64,000 bases of DNA from Croceimicrobium sp965656185 (GTDB lineage Bacteria; Bacteroidota; Bacteroidia; Flavobacteriales; Schleiferiaceae). The notes under the pieces are model-generated. The model saw nothing but the letters and a program-made list of their open reading frames with translations, made no database searches and had not been told where the DNA came from. The stretch covers positions 60,104-124,103 of the forward strand of contig CBFHJH010000008.1 of assembly GCA_965656185.1 (NCBI GenBank), read 5' to 3'. Position numbers and translations under genes: made by a program. Shown here one piece after another: positions 34,161 to 41,995 of the stretch (position 1 is the stretch's first letter; every line of letters starts with the position of its first letter).

Positions 34161-35504
34161 CTAAGGTTTAGTATAATAAACAACAACGGTAGCACGCTCT
34201 GAGCTACCTGATCCTCCCCTCAAAATTGTTCTGTTGGCCGCGGTAGTTCGCGTCTTCGGAACAATGGCTAAAGTATTGTTTTCTCCCGAATTAAGTACTG
34301 AGAAAAGGTGCCGACTAATATCGAAACTGTATTTGTTATTACGCAGGACACCACGATTTAATGCACCATTAACATCACTGGCGTCTTGGAAGTCGATGAT
34401 GCGGTCGTTCAGGCTTCTTCCTTCTAAGAAACGCAACTCCATACTGGGGCTTGGTGCCACAGATTCTCCGGTTCCTTGGGCGGTGTACACTTCTAATTGA
34501 GCGCCATTTACAATAAGACCCTCATCAAGCAGGCTGTCTATCTTGGCTTTTTCAAATTTGAAGGCAGTACAAACTCCACCCATGGACTGCACGTAGGTTT
34601 GAGCTTCGCCATTTACAGAATCTAAACTTAAACGAGCTAAATTCGATCCGCTGTAGTCAAGATCAAAAGTGCTAAAGTTGATGGGCACTGAGGAGCGATC
34701 TTGATCGAAGCTGAGGTCGGTGAATGTAGTGTCGTTGTCGTTGTGGTAATATATGCGCAGCAAGCTGTAAGCACTAGCTAAATTGGTGTTCAGTATGGCG
34801 CCTCCGCTTTCACTACTTAATTGGATACCTTTAAAATATTCGGTAAAAGCTTCAAACTCGCTAAAGGCTTCGAAGCTTCCATCACCCACATCAGCGAAAT
34901 TAGCTTGAAAGTAGGCAGTATCTAGGGGAATGCGCAGGTGGGCTGGTGCCACTTGTCCTTCAAAGGATTTTTCCGTTTTTGGACGGGGTAAGTAAGCGTC
35001 TAAACGACCTAATTCCTGTCCCAAAACCGGACGGAAATTAGAGTAGAAATTACTGTCGCGTGAAAGTCCTTCGTCGAGCAGGTGCACGGCAATATCCATT
35101 GGTAAACTGGTATCACCATAGGAACCGGTTAATCGAATGTAAAGGTTTACCGAGTCAACCACCGGATTGGAGCCAAAGTTGGCATTTACCTGCTCGGGCA
35201 GCAATTGACTCACCAAAATGGCCTTTTCGGTTCCAAAGTAGGTGCTTTGGCTTTGGCCCATGATCCGCACGGGATTGTAACCACCTAGTAGCTGCTGCCG
35301 TTCGTAATCCAAGGCAACTACAATGCTATCGATAGGGGCGGTATAGGAAACTACTTTAAGGTGCATGGTGTCTGCTTCAATAGTACCGCCAATGATCTGT
35401 TCAAAGCCAAGGTTGTCGGTTGGTCTTTCACAGGAAATTACCAAAAGCAAAGGAGCCATTATAAGAATGGCTCGCTTTAAGGTTTTAAAAATATGTTTTG
35501 TCAT
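34161..35504 (-). CDS. DUF4270 family lipoprotein
   Basis: 447 residues. Lipobox VISCERP, then a DUF4270-type beta-rich chain: LGFEQIIGGTIEADTMHLKV, SQSTYFGTEKAILVSQLLPE, VNLYIRLTGSYGD, and a C-terminal GGSGSSERATVVVYYTKP. DUF4270 proteins are widespread in Bacteroidota and typically encoded between a short glycogen-synthase-like gene and glmS, as here. Function is unknown; a surface or periplasmic role is implied by the lipid anchor. Confidence 0.88.
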   Translation of the reverse strand: MTKHIFKTLKRAILIMAPLLLVISCERPTDNLGFEQIIGGTIEADTMHLKVVSYTAPIDSIVVALDYERQQLLGGYNPVRIMGQSQSTYFGTEKAILVSQLLPEQVNANFGSNPVVDSVNLYIRLTGSYGDTSLPMDIAVHLLDEGLSRDSNFYSNFRPVLGQELGRLDAYLPRPKTEKSFEGQVAPAHLRIPLDTAYFQANFADVGDGSFEAFSEFEAFTEYFKGIQLSSESGGAILNTNLASAYSLLRIYYHNDNDTTFTDLSFDQDRSSVPINFSTFDLDYSGSNLARLSLDSVNGEAQTYVQSMGGVCTAFKFEKAKIDSLLDEGLIVNGAQLEVYTAQGTGESVAPSPSMELRFLEGRSLNDRIIDFQDASDVNGALNRGVLRNNKYSFDISRHLFSVLNSGENNTLAIVPKTRTTAANRTILRGGSGSSERATVVVYYTKP

Positions 35505-35509
35505 AAAAA

Positions 35510-36328
35510 TTAGGCCAAAGATTCTTCAACGCTGATTTGCTCATACAGCGTTGTAATTTCCTCATGTGGTTTTTCTGAGGAAGTAAGGTCGATGAATGAA
35601 CTAACGTTTTCTTTCACATATTCTTTCATCTCATCTTGCAATCTGCTTCCCGCTAAAGCTACTCCGTCGCAGTATTTCATATTGGCTTGGTATACCGAAC
35701 TGATATTAGATTTCTCGTAGGCCTTGGTTTCTGCTTCTTCTACTCCGTCGAAGGCGAGGTAGTTAGGTAGCTTTTCGCTCATTTTTTCTTCCGTGGCTCC
35801 GTAAACAGAAAGCACGGTTTTGCTATCCGAGAACATGGGGTCGTCGTGGTGGAACTTCTTTAAATAGAGTGGTAAGAAGCTAGCCATCCAGCCGTGACAA
35901 TGAATGATATCAGGGCTCCATCCTAATTTTTTTACCGTTTCAATTACTCCGCGGCAAAAGAAGATGGCACGTTTATCGTTGTCGTCGTGAAATTCTTCGT
36001 CTTCAGTGTAGAAAATAGATTTGCGTTTGAAGAACTCATCATTATCGATAAAGTAAACCTGCATGCGTGCTTGAGGCACTGATGCTACTTTGATGATCAA
36101 GGGCTGATCTTCATCGTCGATGATGATATTGATACCGCTCAAACGAATCACTTCGTGCAATTGGTGGCGACGCTCATTAATGAGACCGTAGCGAGGCATG
36201 AATACCCGCACTTGGTGGCCGCTCTCGTTCATCTTGCGCGGCAGCTCAAGCGAAGGTTTTGAAATTTCATTCTCTGGGAGGTAGGGGTGAATCTCCTGGC
36301 TCACATACAATATTCTCTTGCTATCCAT
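35510..36328 (-). CDS. Short glycogen/starch-synthase-like GT5 N-terminal-domain protein
   Basis: 272 residues, only the N-terminal half of a GT5 glycogen synthase (about 480 residues in full enzymes). It starts RILYVSQEIHPYLPENEISK and has DIIHCHGWMASFLPLYLKK. The ADP-glucose-binding KxGGL motif expected after the first strand is replaced by ISKPSLELPRK, and the C-terminal Rossmann domain is absent. Catalytic activity is therefore doubtful. It is 5 bp upstream of the DUF4270 gene in the same operon. Similar short proteins occur at this locus in many flavobacteria. Confidence 0.85.
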   Translation of the reverse strand: MDSKRILYVSQEIHPYLPENEISKPSLELPRKMNESGHQVRVFMPRYGLINERRHQLHEVIRLSGINIIIDDEDQPLIIKVASVPQARMQVYFIDNDEFFKRKSIFYTEDEEFHDDNDKRAIFFCRGVIETVKKLGWSPDIIHCHGWMASFLPLYLKKFHHDDPMFSDSKTVLSVYGATEEKMSEKLPNYLAFDGVEEAETKAYEKSNISSVYQANMKYCDGVALAGSRLQDEMKEYVKENVSSFIDLTSSEKPHEEITTLYEQISVEESLA

Positions 36329-36360
36329 GATTCCGTTTTAATCTAGATTCTAAAGGCCTG

Positions 36361-36391
36361 CAAAAATATAGCTTTTTTGTGAATAACTCAA
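36361..36391 (-). promoter_or_regulatory. Promoter of the GT5-like/DUF4270/glmS operon
   Basis: On the minus strand, TTG (36391-36389), a spacer of 20 bases, then TATTTTTG (36368-36361). This fits the Bacteroidota -33/-7 pattern with ideal spacing, 32 bp before the ATG at 36328. Confidence 0.7.
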
Positions 36392-36429
36392 TTTATAATG
36401 ATAGCTTTACCCGCTTCAATGCCTTATAG

Positions 36430-37272
36430 ATGCAAGTGTTTCATACTCTTGAGGAGCTGCAAAAATTTCAGAGTAAATTAAAAGAGCAGCAGCACGATTT
36501 GGGGTTTGTGGCCACCATGGGCGCTTTGCACGCAGGGCACATGGGGCTTTTACATCGAGCGCAAGCCGAGAATCAAGCTACTATCGTAAGTATTTTTGTT
36601 AATCCCACGCAGTTCAATAATGCAGAGGATCTTGAAAAGTACCCCCGTCGCACCGATGCCGATCTAAGTTATTTGGAAAAAGAAGGGGCTACCGCAGTTT
36701 TTATTCCTTCGGTGGCGGAGGTTTATGGTGATGAGGTGAAACCCGACCACTTGGATCTACAAGGTTTGGATCAAGGCATGGAAGGCGATTATCGACCGGG
36801 TCATTTTCCGGGTGTGGTAGCGGTGGTGCGTCGTCTTTTTGAAATGATCAAACCCCAGCGGGCCTATTTTGGAGAAAAGGATTTCCAACAATTACAGATC
36901 GTAAGGCTCATGGCGCGTCATTATAAACTACCGGTAGAGGTTATTGGTTGCGAAACGGAGCGCTATGAATCAGGGCTCGCCATGAGTAGTCGTAATTATC
37001 GCCTTTCGGCGGAAGGAATGCAAGAAGCGTCCATCATTTACCGTGAGATGATCTGGGCTCGTGCAAATTACCAGGATTATAAGCCGGACGGGCTTCGTAA
37101 GGCGATCCAAGATCACTTTGAAGCCAGTGATTTAAACTTGGAGTACATCGATTTTGCCGACACAGAGAGCATGGAAAAAGTGAAGGACTGGCAAAAGCAC
37201 CGAGCGGTCCGGGTTTTCATTGGCGCATTTTGTGAAGGAGTACGTTTGATCGATAACCTTGATCTCTATTAG
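36430..37272 (+). CDS. panC: Pantoate-beta-alanine ligase
   Basis: 280 residues, normal length. Nucleotidyltransferase HxGH motif in LHAGHMGLLHRA, then IVSIFVNPTQFNNAEDLEKY, the pantoate-binding FGEKDFQQLQIVRLM, and MSSRNYRLS. It joins pantoate and beta-alanine with ATP in coenzyme A synthesis. panD, which supplies the beta-alanine, lies 51 bp downstream. Start ATG is directly supported by the conserved N-terminus. Confidence 0.96.
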   Translation: MQVFHTLEELQKFQSKLKEQQHDLGFVATMGALHAGHMGLLHRAQAENQATIVSIFVNPTQFNNAEDLEKYPRRTDADLSYLEKEGATAVFIPSVAEVYGDEVKPDHLDLQGLDQGMEGDYRPGHFPGVVAVVRRLFEMIKPQRAYFGEKDFQQLQIVRLMARHYKLPVEVIGCETERYESGLAMSSRNYRLSAEGMQEASIIYREMIWARANYQDYKPDGLRKAIQDHFEASDLNLEYIDFADTESMEKVKDWQKHRAVRVFIGAFCEGVRLIDNLDLY

Positions 37273-37311
37273 ATTTGCCCCTAAAGGCATCGCAGATTTT
37301 GCTTTAAAGCG

Positions 37312-37319
37312 TAATTTTG
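37312..37319 (+). promoter_or_regulatory. -7 element abutting panD
   Basis: TAATTTTG fits TAnnTTTG and lies only 4 bases before the panD ATG at 37324, suggesting a leaderless panD transcript in addition to read-through from panC. Confidence 0.5.
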
Positions 37320-37323
37320 CCGC

Positions 37324-37674
37324 ATGCTAATCGAGGTATTAAAATCGAAGATCCACCGCGTTAAAGTAACCGGTGCCGATCTTAATTATATAGGTAGCAT
37401 TACCATTGATGAAAATTTAATGGATGCAGCCAATTTGATTCAGGGTGAAAAGGTTTCCATTGTAAATGTTAATAATGGAGAACGCTTAGATACCTATGTG
37501 ATAAAAGGTGAAAGAGGAAAGGGCGAGATTACTATGAATGGCCCAGCAGCGCGTAAAGTGCAGGCGGGCGACATTATCATCATAATTGCCTACGCTTCGA
37601 TGGACTTTGAAGAAGCTAAAAGCTTTAGTCCGCGCGTTATCTTTCCCAATGAAATGGATAATAGCTTAAACTGA
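37324..37674 (+). CDS. panD: Aspartate 1-decarboxylase
   Basis: 116 residues. The self-cleavage site Gly24-Ser25 (NYIGSITID) generates the pyruvoyl group; Lys9 and His11 (SKIHRVKVTGADL) and the NGPAARKV motif are typical. It makes beta-alanine from aspartate for the PanC step encoded just upstream. Confidence 0.96.
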   Translation: MLIEVLKSKIHRVKVTGADLNYIGSITIDENLMDAANLIQGEKVSIVNVNNGERLDTYVIKGERGKGEITMNGPAARKVQAGDIIIIIAYASMDFEEAKSFSPRVIFPNEMDNSLN

Positions 37675-37678
37675 TTTT

Positions 37679-38680
37679 TTGAAAGCGCGCTTTAAAGACA
37701 TCCTGAAATATTTTCTCTTCCTCAGCATTGGTGGGGTTTTCTTGTATTTGGCCTTTCGTAAAGCCGAGTGGTCGAAATTGGTCGAAGACTTTCAGTCGGC
37801 TGACTATTCTTACGTTATTTTGTCCATGATCATGGGTTATGCCGCTTTCATTAGCCGCGGCTTACGTTGGAATTTGTTATTGGAGCCTTTAGGTAAAAAG
37901 GCTAAACCGTGGAATGCGGTTCACGCGATTTCGGTAGGCTACTTTGCCAATGCTGTAGTTCCGAGAGCCGGAGAAGTGATGCGCTGTACTTCCTTGAAAA
38001 GCACTGATGACATTCCTTTAGAGCGCCTATTTGGTACGGTGGTCTTAGAAAGAGTGATCGATGCCATTATTCTATTAGCCCTTATTTTATTCACCTTTAT
38101 TATTCAACTGGGTAATCTGCAGGACTTCTTTAGTCAGGCTTTTGCCAATGCAGAAGGTGCAGAGTCGTCTGGCCTCAGTTTGAAACTGATCTTGATCATC
38201 GGCTTTGGCCTTTTGGTGGTCCTAGCCTTTATTTTTCGCCGGCGCATTCAGGCCCTGCCCATTTTTGCCAAAGTGCGCGAATTATGGCAAGGTTTTAAAG
38301 AAGGATTCAAGTCTCTTTCCAAGGTGGAACACAAGTGGGCTTTTTATGGCCATACTGCCTTTATATGGATCATGTATTTCTTGATGATCTACGTGGTGAT
38401 CTTCGCACTGCCAGCCACTGAAGACATAAGCCTGGCCAATGGGCTCTTCGTGATGATCGCTGGCGGCATGGGCATGGTGGTGCCTTCTCCCGGTGGGATA
38501 GGCTCTTATCATTACTTGGTGATGCTAGCCTTGGGGGTCTTGGGTATCCAAGAAGCAGATGGACTTAGTTTTGCTACTTTAGTACACAGCGGACAGCTGA
38601 TTATGACCTTGATCGCTGGCGTCCTTGCATTACCTATGGTATATCGCGCCCGAAGAATTTTGAAAAAAGAATTATCATGA
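37679..38680 (+). CDS. Flippase-like / lysylphosphatidylglycerol-synthase transmembrane-family protein
   Basis: 333 residues from a TTG start 4 bases after the panD stop. About eight hydrophobic helices. Family marks: YAAFISRGLRWNLLLEPL, SVGYFANAVVPRAGEVMRC, GTVVLERVIDAIILL and PSPGGIGSYHYLV, as in the UPF0104/AglD-like lipid flippase-type proteins. Located in the inner membrane; substrate unknown. Its stop overlaps the ATG of the next gene (ATGA). Confidence 0.88.
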   Translation: MKARFKDILKYFLFLSIGGVFLYLAFRKAEWSKLVEDFQSADYSYVILSMIMGYAAFISRGLRWNLLLEPLGKKAKPWNAVHAISVGYFANAVVPRAGEVMRCTSLKSTDDIPLERLFGTVVLERVIDAIILLALILFTFIIQLGNLQDFFSQAFANAEGAESSGLSLKLILIIGFGLLVVLAFIFRRRIQALPIFAKVRELWQGFKEGFKSLSKVEHKWAFYGHTAFIWIMYFLMIYVVIFALPATEDISLANGLFVMIAGGMGMVVPSPGGIGSYHYLVMLALGVLGIQEADGLSFATLVHSGQLIMTLIAGVLALPMVYRARRILKKELS

Positions 38681-39045
38681 CCTTAAGAGAAGCCCTTAGA
38701 GCTAAAAAGATGAGTCTCCCCGATATGGAACGCAAGATCAACTCTTGGTCTATTTACGGGGAAGAGTCGGTAGTATTGTTTTACGCTAATTGGGCTTGTA
38801 GTTCTAACAGCTTAATCAAGTTATTAGATTACCTAGCTTTGGTTGATAAGCTTATCGTAGCCTTACCTAAAGGGATAAGCGATGACACTATCTTCCAAGT
38901 AGCCAATTTACAGGTGGTTCATGGCATTGTGTTGTACGAGGATATCGATTCGGCGGTGGCGCAATTTAGTCAGGCCAAATTGGCTTTCGAAGGCACTAGT
39001 CCAAGTAATCCCAAAGAGCTTAAGGGAAGAATATTAGATCTTTAA
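38677..39045 (+). CDS. Small protein, possibly a degenerate RfaE2-type nucleotidyltransferase
   Basis: 122 residues, start overlapping the upstream stop by four bases and stop overlapping radA's start, so translationally coupled. The stretch VVLFYANWACSSNSLIKLLDYLALVDKLIVALP followed by VANLQVVHGIVLYEDID follows the layout of RfaE2/glycerol-3-phosphate cytidylyltransferases (strand, HxGH helix, DKLIVAL, then VxxVVxFxED). However, the catalytic HxGH is absent (SSNSLIK in its place). So it may be a non-catalytic relative; this reading is tentative. Confidence 0.7.
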   Translation: MTLREALRAKKMSLPDMERKINSWSIYGEESVVLFYANWACSSNSLIKLLDYLALVDKLIVALPKGISDDTIFQVANLQVVHGIVLYEDIDSAVAQFSQAKLAFEGTSPSNPKELKGRILDL

Positions 39046-40505
39046 TGGCAAAGGCGAAGGTCGAATATCTTTGTCAGTCATGTGGTGCCAAGCACTCCAA
39101 GTGGATGGGCCAATGCTCGCGTTGTGGCGAGTGGAACAGCATCGTGGAGGAAGTTGTGCAAGCGCCCTCTAAAACCGATTGGAAAAAAGGATCGGTAAAG
39201 TCCTCTCAGGCGAAAGCCTCCATACGTTCCATAAGAGATGTAAAGGCCGATGAAGCGCAGCGTTTTGCCAGCGGTGACTCGGAACTTGATCGTGTGTTAG
39301 GCGGTGGAATCGTAAGTGGTTCGGTGGTCTTGATTGGCGGTGAACCGGGTATCGGGAAAAGTACCCTGATGCTGCAGATGGCCTTGCGCTTACCCAAGAA
39401 AGTGCTTTACATTTCGGGAGAGGAGAGTGAACATCAGGTGCAAATGCGGGCTCAGCGAATCGGGATCCAAAACGAAAAATGTTATTTACTTACCTCCACG
39501 CAAAGCCAAGAAATATTTCAATTGGCACAGGAGAATGAGCCCGATATTTTGGTGATCGACTCTATTCAGACCTTACAATCTCCCTTGATCGATTCTGCCC
39601 CTGGTTCGGTCTCTCAGATTCGCCAATGTTCGGCCGAGTTGATCCAATTCGCTAAGGAAACGGGTACACCGGTATTTCTCATTGGTCACATTACCAAAGA
39701 AGGACAGATCGCCGGGCCAAAGCTATTGGAACACATGGTAGATACGGTGCTGCAGTTCGAGGGTGACCGCCATCATATTTATCGACTATTAAGGGCGCAT
39801 AAGAATCGTTTTGGTTCTACTCATGAAATTGGTATTTATGAAATGCATGGAGCGGGCATGCGAATCGTAGAAAACCCATCTCAATTAATGCTGTCCGAGC
39901 GAGGAGCCGACTTAAGCGGTAATGCTGTAGCAGCTACCTTAGAAGGGATCCGCCCTATGCTTATCGAAGTACAAGCTCTTTGCAGTTCGGCGGTTTATGG
40001 TACGCCCCAGCGTAGTACTACTGGGTACGATACGCGACGACTAAATATGCTTTTGGCGGTTTTGGAAAAGCGTTGCGGTTTTAGGCTGGGCACCAAAGAC
40101 GTCTTTTTGAATATTACGGGGGGTATTAAGGTTGATGATCCTGCGATCGACTTGGCCGTTGTAGCAGCGATCTTAAGTTCGAACGAAGACATCGCACTTA
40201 CTTCCAAAGTGTGCTTTGCAGCCGAAGTGGGCTTATCGGGCGAATTGAGACCGGTGNNNNNNNNNNNNNNNNNNNNNNNNNNNNNNNNNNNNNNNNNNNN
40301 NNNNNNNNNNNNNNNNNNNNNNNNNNNNNNNNNNNNNNNNNNNNNNNNNNNNNNGCCGCGCATTGAACAAAGGGTCTCGGAAGCCGAGAAACTGGGTTTT
40401 GAAGAAATTCTTATTTCTGCTTCTTCCAAGTTTAAAGGCGATAGCGGTATCAAGGTGATTCGCTGCTCTCAAGTAGAAGAGGTCTTTCAGCATTTATTCG
40501 GCTAA
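39045..40505 (+). CDS. radA: DNA repair protein RadA (RecA-like ATPase with Lon-type domain)
   Basis: About 454 real residues plus a 98-N insert. Zinc finger CQSCGAKHSKWMGQCSRC at residues 8-25, Walker A GGEPGIGKST, Walker B ILVIDSIQT, the RadA-specific KNRFGSTHE, and the C-terminal Lon-protease-like domain (DPAIDLAVVAAILSS). It processes recombination intermediates as a branch-migration helicase. Flanks of the N run read GELRPV and PRIEQRVSEAEKLGF; joined with one shared g they give RPVPRIEQR, as expected for the family. Confidence 0.94.
   Translation: MAKAKVEYLCQSCGAKHSKWMGQCSRCGEWNSIVEEVVQAPSKTDWKKGSVKSSQAKASIRSIRDVKADEAQRFASGDSELDRVLGGGIVSGSVVLIGGEPGIGKSTLMLQMALRLPKKVLYISGEESEHQVQMRAQRIGIQNEKCYLLTSTQSQEIFQLAQENEPDILVIDSIQTLQSPLIDSAPGSVSQIRQCSAELIQFAKETGTPVFLIGHITKEGQIAGPKLLEHMVDTVLQFEGDRHHIYRLLRAHKNRFGSTHEIGIYEMHGAGMRIVENPSQLMLSERGADLSGNAVAATLEGIRPMLIEVQALCSSAVYGTPQRSTTGYDTRRLNMLLAVLEKRCGFRLGTKDVFLNITGGIKVDDPAIDLAVVAAILSSNEDIALTSKVCFAAEVGLSGELRPVXXXXXXXXXXXXXXXXXXXXXXXXXXXXXXXXXPRIEQRVSEAEKLGFEEILISASSKFKGDSGIKVIRCSQVEEVFQHLFG
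40257..40354. other. N run of 98 bases inside radA
   Basis: The left flank ends ...CCGGTG and the right begins GCCGCGC. Overlapping the single G gives R-P-V-P-R-I-E, a normal RadA segment. The real distance is then -1 base, that is, the flanks overlap by one. Confidence 0.65.
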
Positions 40506-40571
40506 TTATAAGGCTTTTCTATTCTTTTAAATAGGTGATAGATGTCATTATTAATTGCGTGACTTCTGTCT

Positions 40572-40579
40572 TATTTTTG
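40572..40579 (+). promoter_or_regulatory. -7 element upstream of mrp
   Basis: TATTTTTG fits TAnnTTTG, 18 bases before the ATG at 40598. The longer in-frame ORF from 40535 would read through this promoter, supporting the downstream start. Confidence 0.55.
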
Positions 40580-40597
40580 CTCAAACAAAAATCCAGA

Positions 40598-41734
40598 ATG
40601 GCTTACACCAAGAGTGACATTATAAAAGCACTAGAATCTATCAAGGCAACCAAAGGAGGAACGGATTTGGTTAATGCCGGACACGTGAAAAATGTGCAGA
40701 TATTCGGCGATGAAGTAATCGTGGACGTGATCTCAGAATCGCCCGCCTTGCACGTGAAGAAGAAATTGGAAGTGGATATCCTAAAGCAGGTTCACGAGCA
40801 GGTAGATAAGAAATTAAAGATCACCGTAAATATTGAGGTGCCCAAAGCGGCCGAAGAACGCGCCAATATGATACGCGGTGAAGCATTACCCGGCGTTAAG
40901 AATATTATTGCGGTGGCCTCCGGTAAGGGCGGGGTGGGTAAATCTACCGTGGCTGCCAATCTAGCGATCAGCTTAAAGCAAATGGGTTTTTCGGTAGGTT
41001 TGGTAGATGCAGATATTTATGGGCCATCGATGCCTACCATGTTCGACGTTGAGACCGCTCGACCAGGAACTATAAATGTAGACGGCAAGAGTAAAATGGA
41101 TCCGGTAGAAAGTTACGGCGTTAAACTTTTGTCGATCGGTTTCTTCGCTAAGCCAGATCAAGCGGTGGTTTGGCGTGGACCTATGGCTTCCAAAGCATTG
41201 AATCAATTACTGCGCGACGCACACTGGGGCGAGCTGGATTTTATGATCTTAGACCTGCCTCCAGGGACTGGCGATATTCACCTTTCTACCGTTCAGGCCG
41301 TGCCTATTACCGGCGCTGTGATCGTTAGTACTCCTCAAAACGTGGCTTTGGCCGATGCCCGTAAGGGGGTAGCCATGTTTAAAGTAGAGAACATCAATGT
41401 ACCGGTATTAGGTATGATCGAAAACATGGCCTATTTCACGCCACCTGAGTTACCCGATCATAAGTATCATATCTTTGGAGAGGATGGAGTGAAGAACCTA
41501 GCTAATCAGCTGCAAGTACCTTTCTTGGGCGAATTACCAATCGTTCAGAGTATTCGCGAGGCAGGCGATGTTGGTCGTCCGGCCGCCCTACAAGAAGGAA
41601 CACCAGCTCAGGAGGCTTTTGAAGCGATCGCGCGTCGTACCGTGGAAGAGCTAGTGCGCCGTAATGACGAATTACCACCTACAGAGATCACCCGGATAAC
41701 AACTATGGCGGGTTGCTCTGCGGTTAAAGATTAA
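40598..41734 (+). CDS. Mrp/NBP35-family iron-sulfur carrier ATPase
   Basis: 378 residues from ATG 40598 (MAYTKSDIIKALESI). N-terminal MIP18/DUF59 domain (about 1-90), then deviant Walker A SGKGGVGKSTVAANLA, switch MDPVESYGVKLLSIGF, WRGPMASKALNQLL, Walker B DFMILDLPPGTGD. It carries or inserts Fe-S clusters as a homodimer in the cytoplasm. The NifU-type scaffold gene follows 3 bp later, and the Fe-S enzyme KorAB after that, consistent with a cluster-assembly supply role. Confidence 0.94.
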   Translation: MAYTKSDIIKALESIKATKGGTDLVNAGHVKNVQIFGDEVIVDVISESPALHVKKKLEVDILKQVHEQVDKKLKITVNIEVPKAAEERANMIRGEALPGVKNIIAVASGKGGVGKSTVAANLAISLKQMGFSVGLVDADIYGPSMPTMFDVETARPGTINVDGKSKMDPVESYGVKLLSIGFFAKPDQAVVWRGPMASKALNQLLRDAHWGELDFMILDLPPGTGDIHLSTVQAVPITGAVIVSTPQNVALADARKGVAMFKVENINVPVLGMIENMAYFTPPELPDHKYHIFGEDGVKNLANQLQVPFLGELPIVQSIREAGDVGRPAALQEGTPAQEAFEAIARRTVEELVRRNDELPPTEITRITTMAGCSAVKD

Positions 41735-41737
41735 GCA

Positions 41738-41986
41738 ATGAAAAACAAAGAGGATATATTGAATCGCATAGGCGTAGCGCTGGATGAGATTCGTCCTTTC
41801 CTGAAGTCTGACGGTGGCGACATAAGTTTGGTGTCGCTAGAAGATGATGGCACAGTGAAAGTTGAATTGCACGGGGCCTGTATTGGCTGCAGTGTAAATC
41901 AAATGACCTTAAAAAGTGGAGTGGAAATGACTATTCGCAAGCATGCCCCTGAAATCAGTTCAGTGGTGGAAATCGGAAGTCTCTAA
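41738..41986 (+). CDS. NifU-like C-terminal-domain Fe-S scaffold protein
   Basis: 82 residues, single NifU C-terminal domain. The DEIRPFLKSDGGDISL motif and the cluster-binding CxxC in HGACIGCSVNQMTLK are intact. It transiently holds a 4Fe-4S cluster for delivery. Positioned between mrp and korA with spacings of 3 and 9 bp, one operon. Confidence 0.94.
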   Translation: MKNKEDILNRIGVALDEIRPFLKSDGGDISLVSLEDDGTVKVELHGACIGCSVNQMTLKSGVEMTIRKHAPEISSVVEIGSL

Positions 41987-41995
41987 ACCACGACA

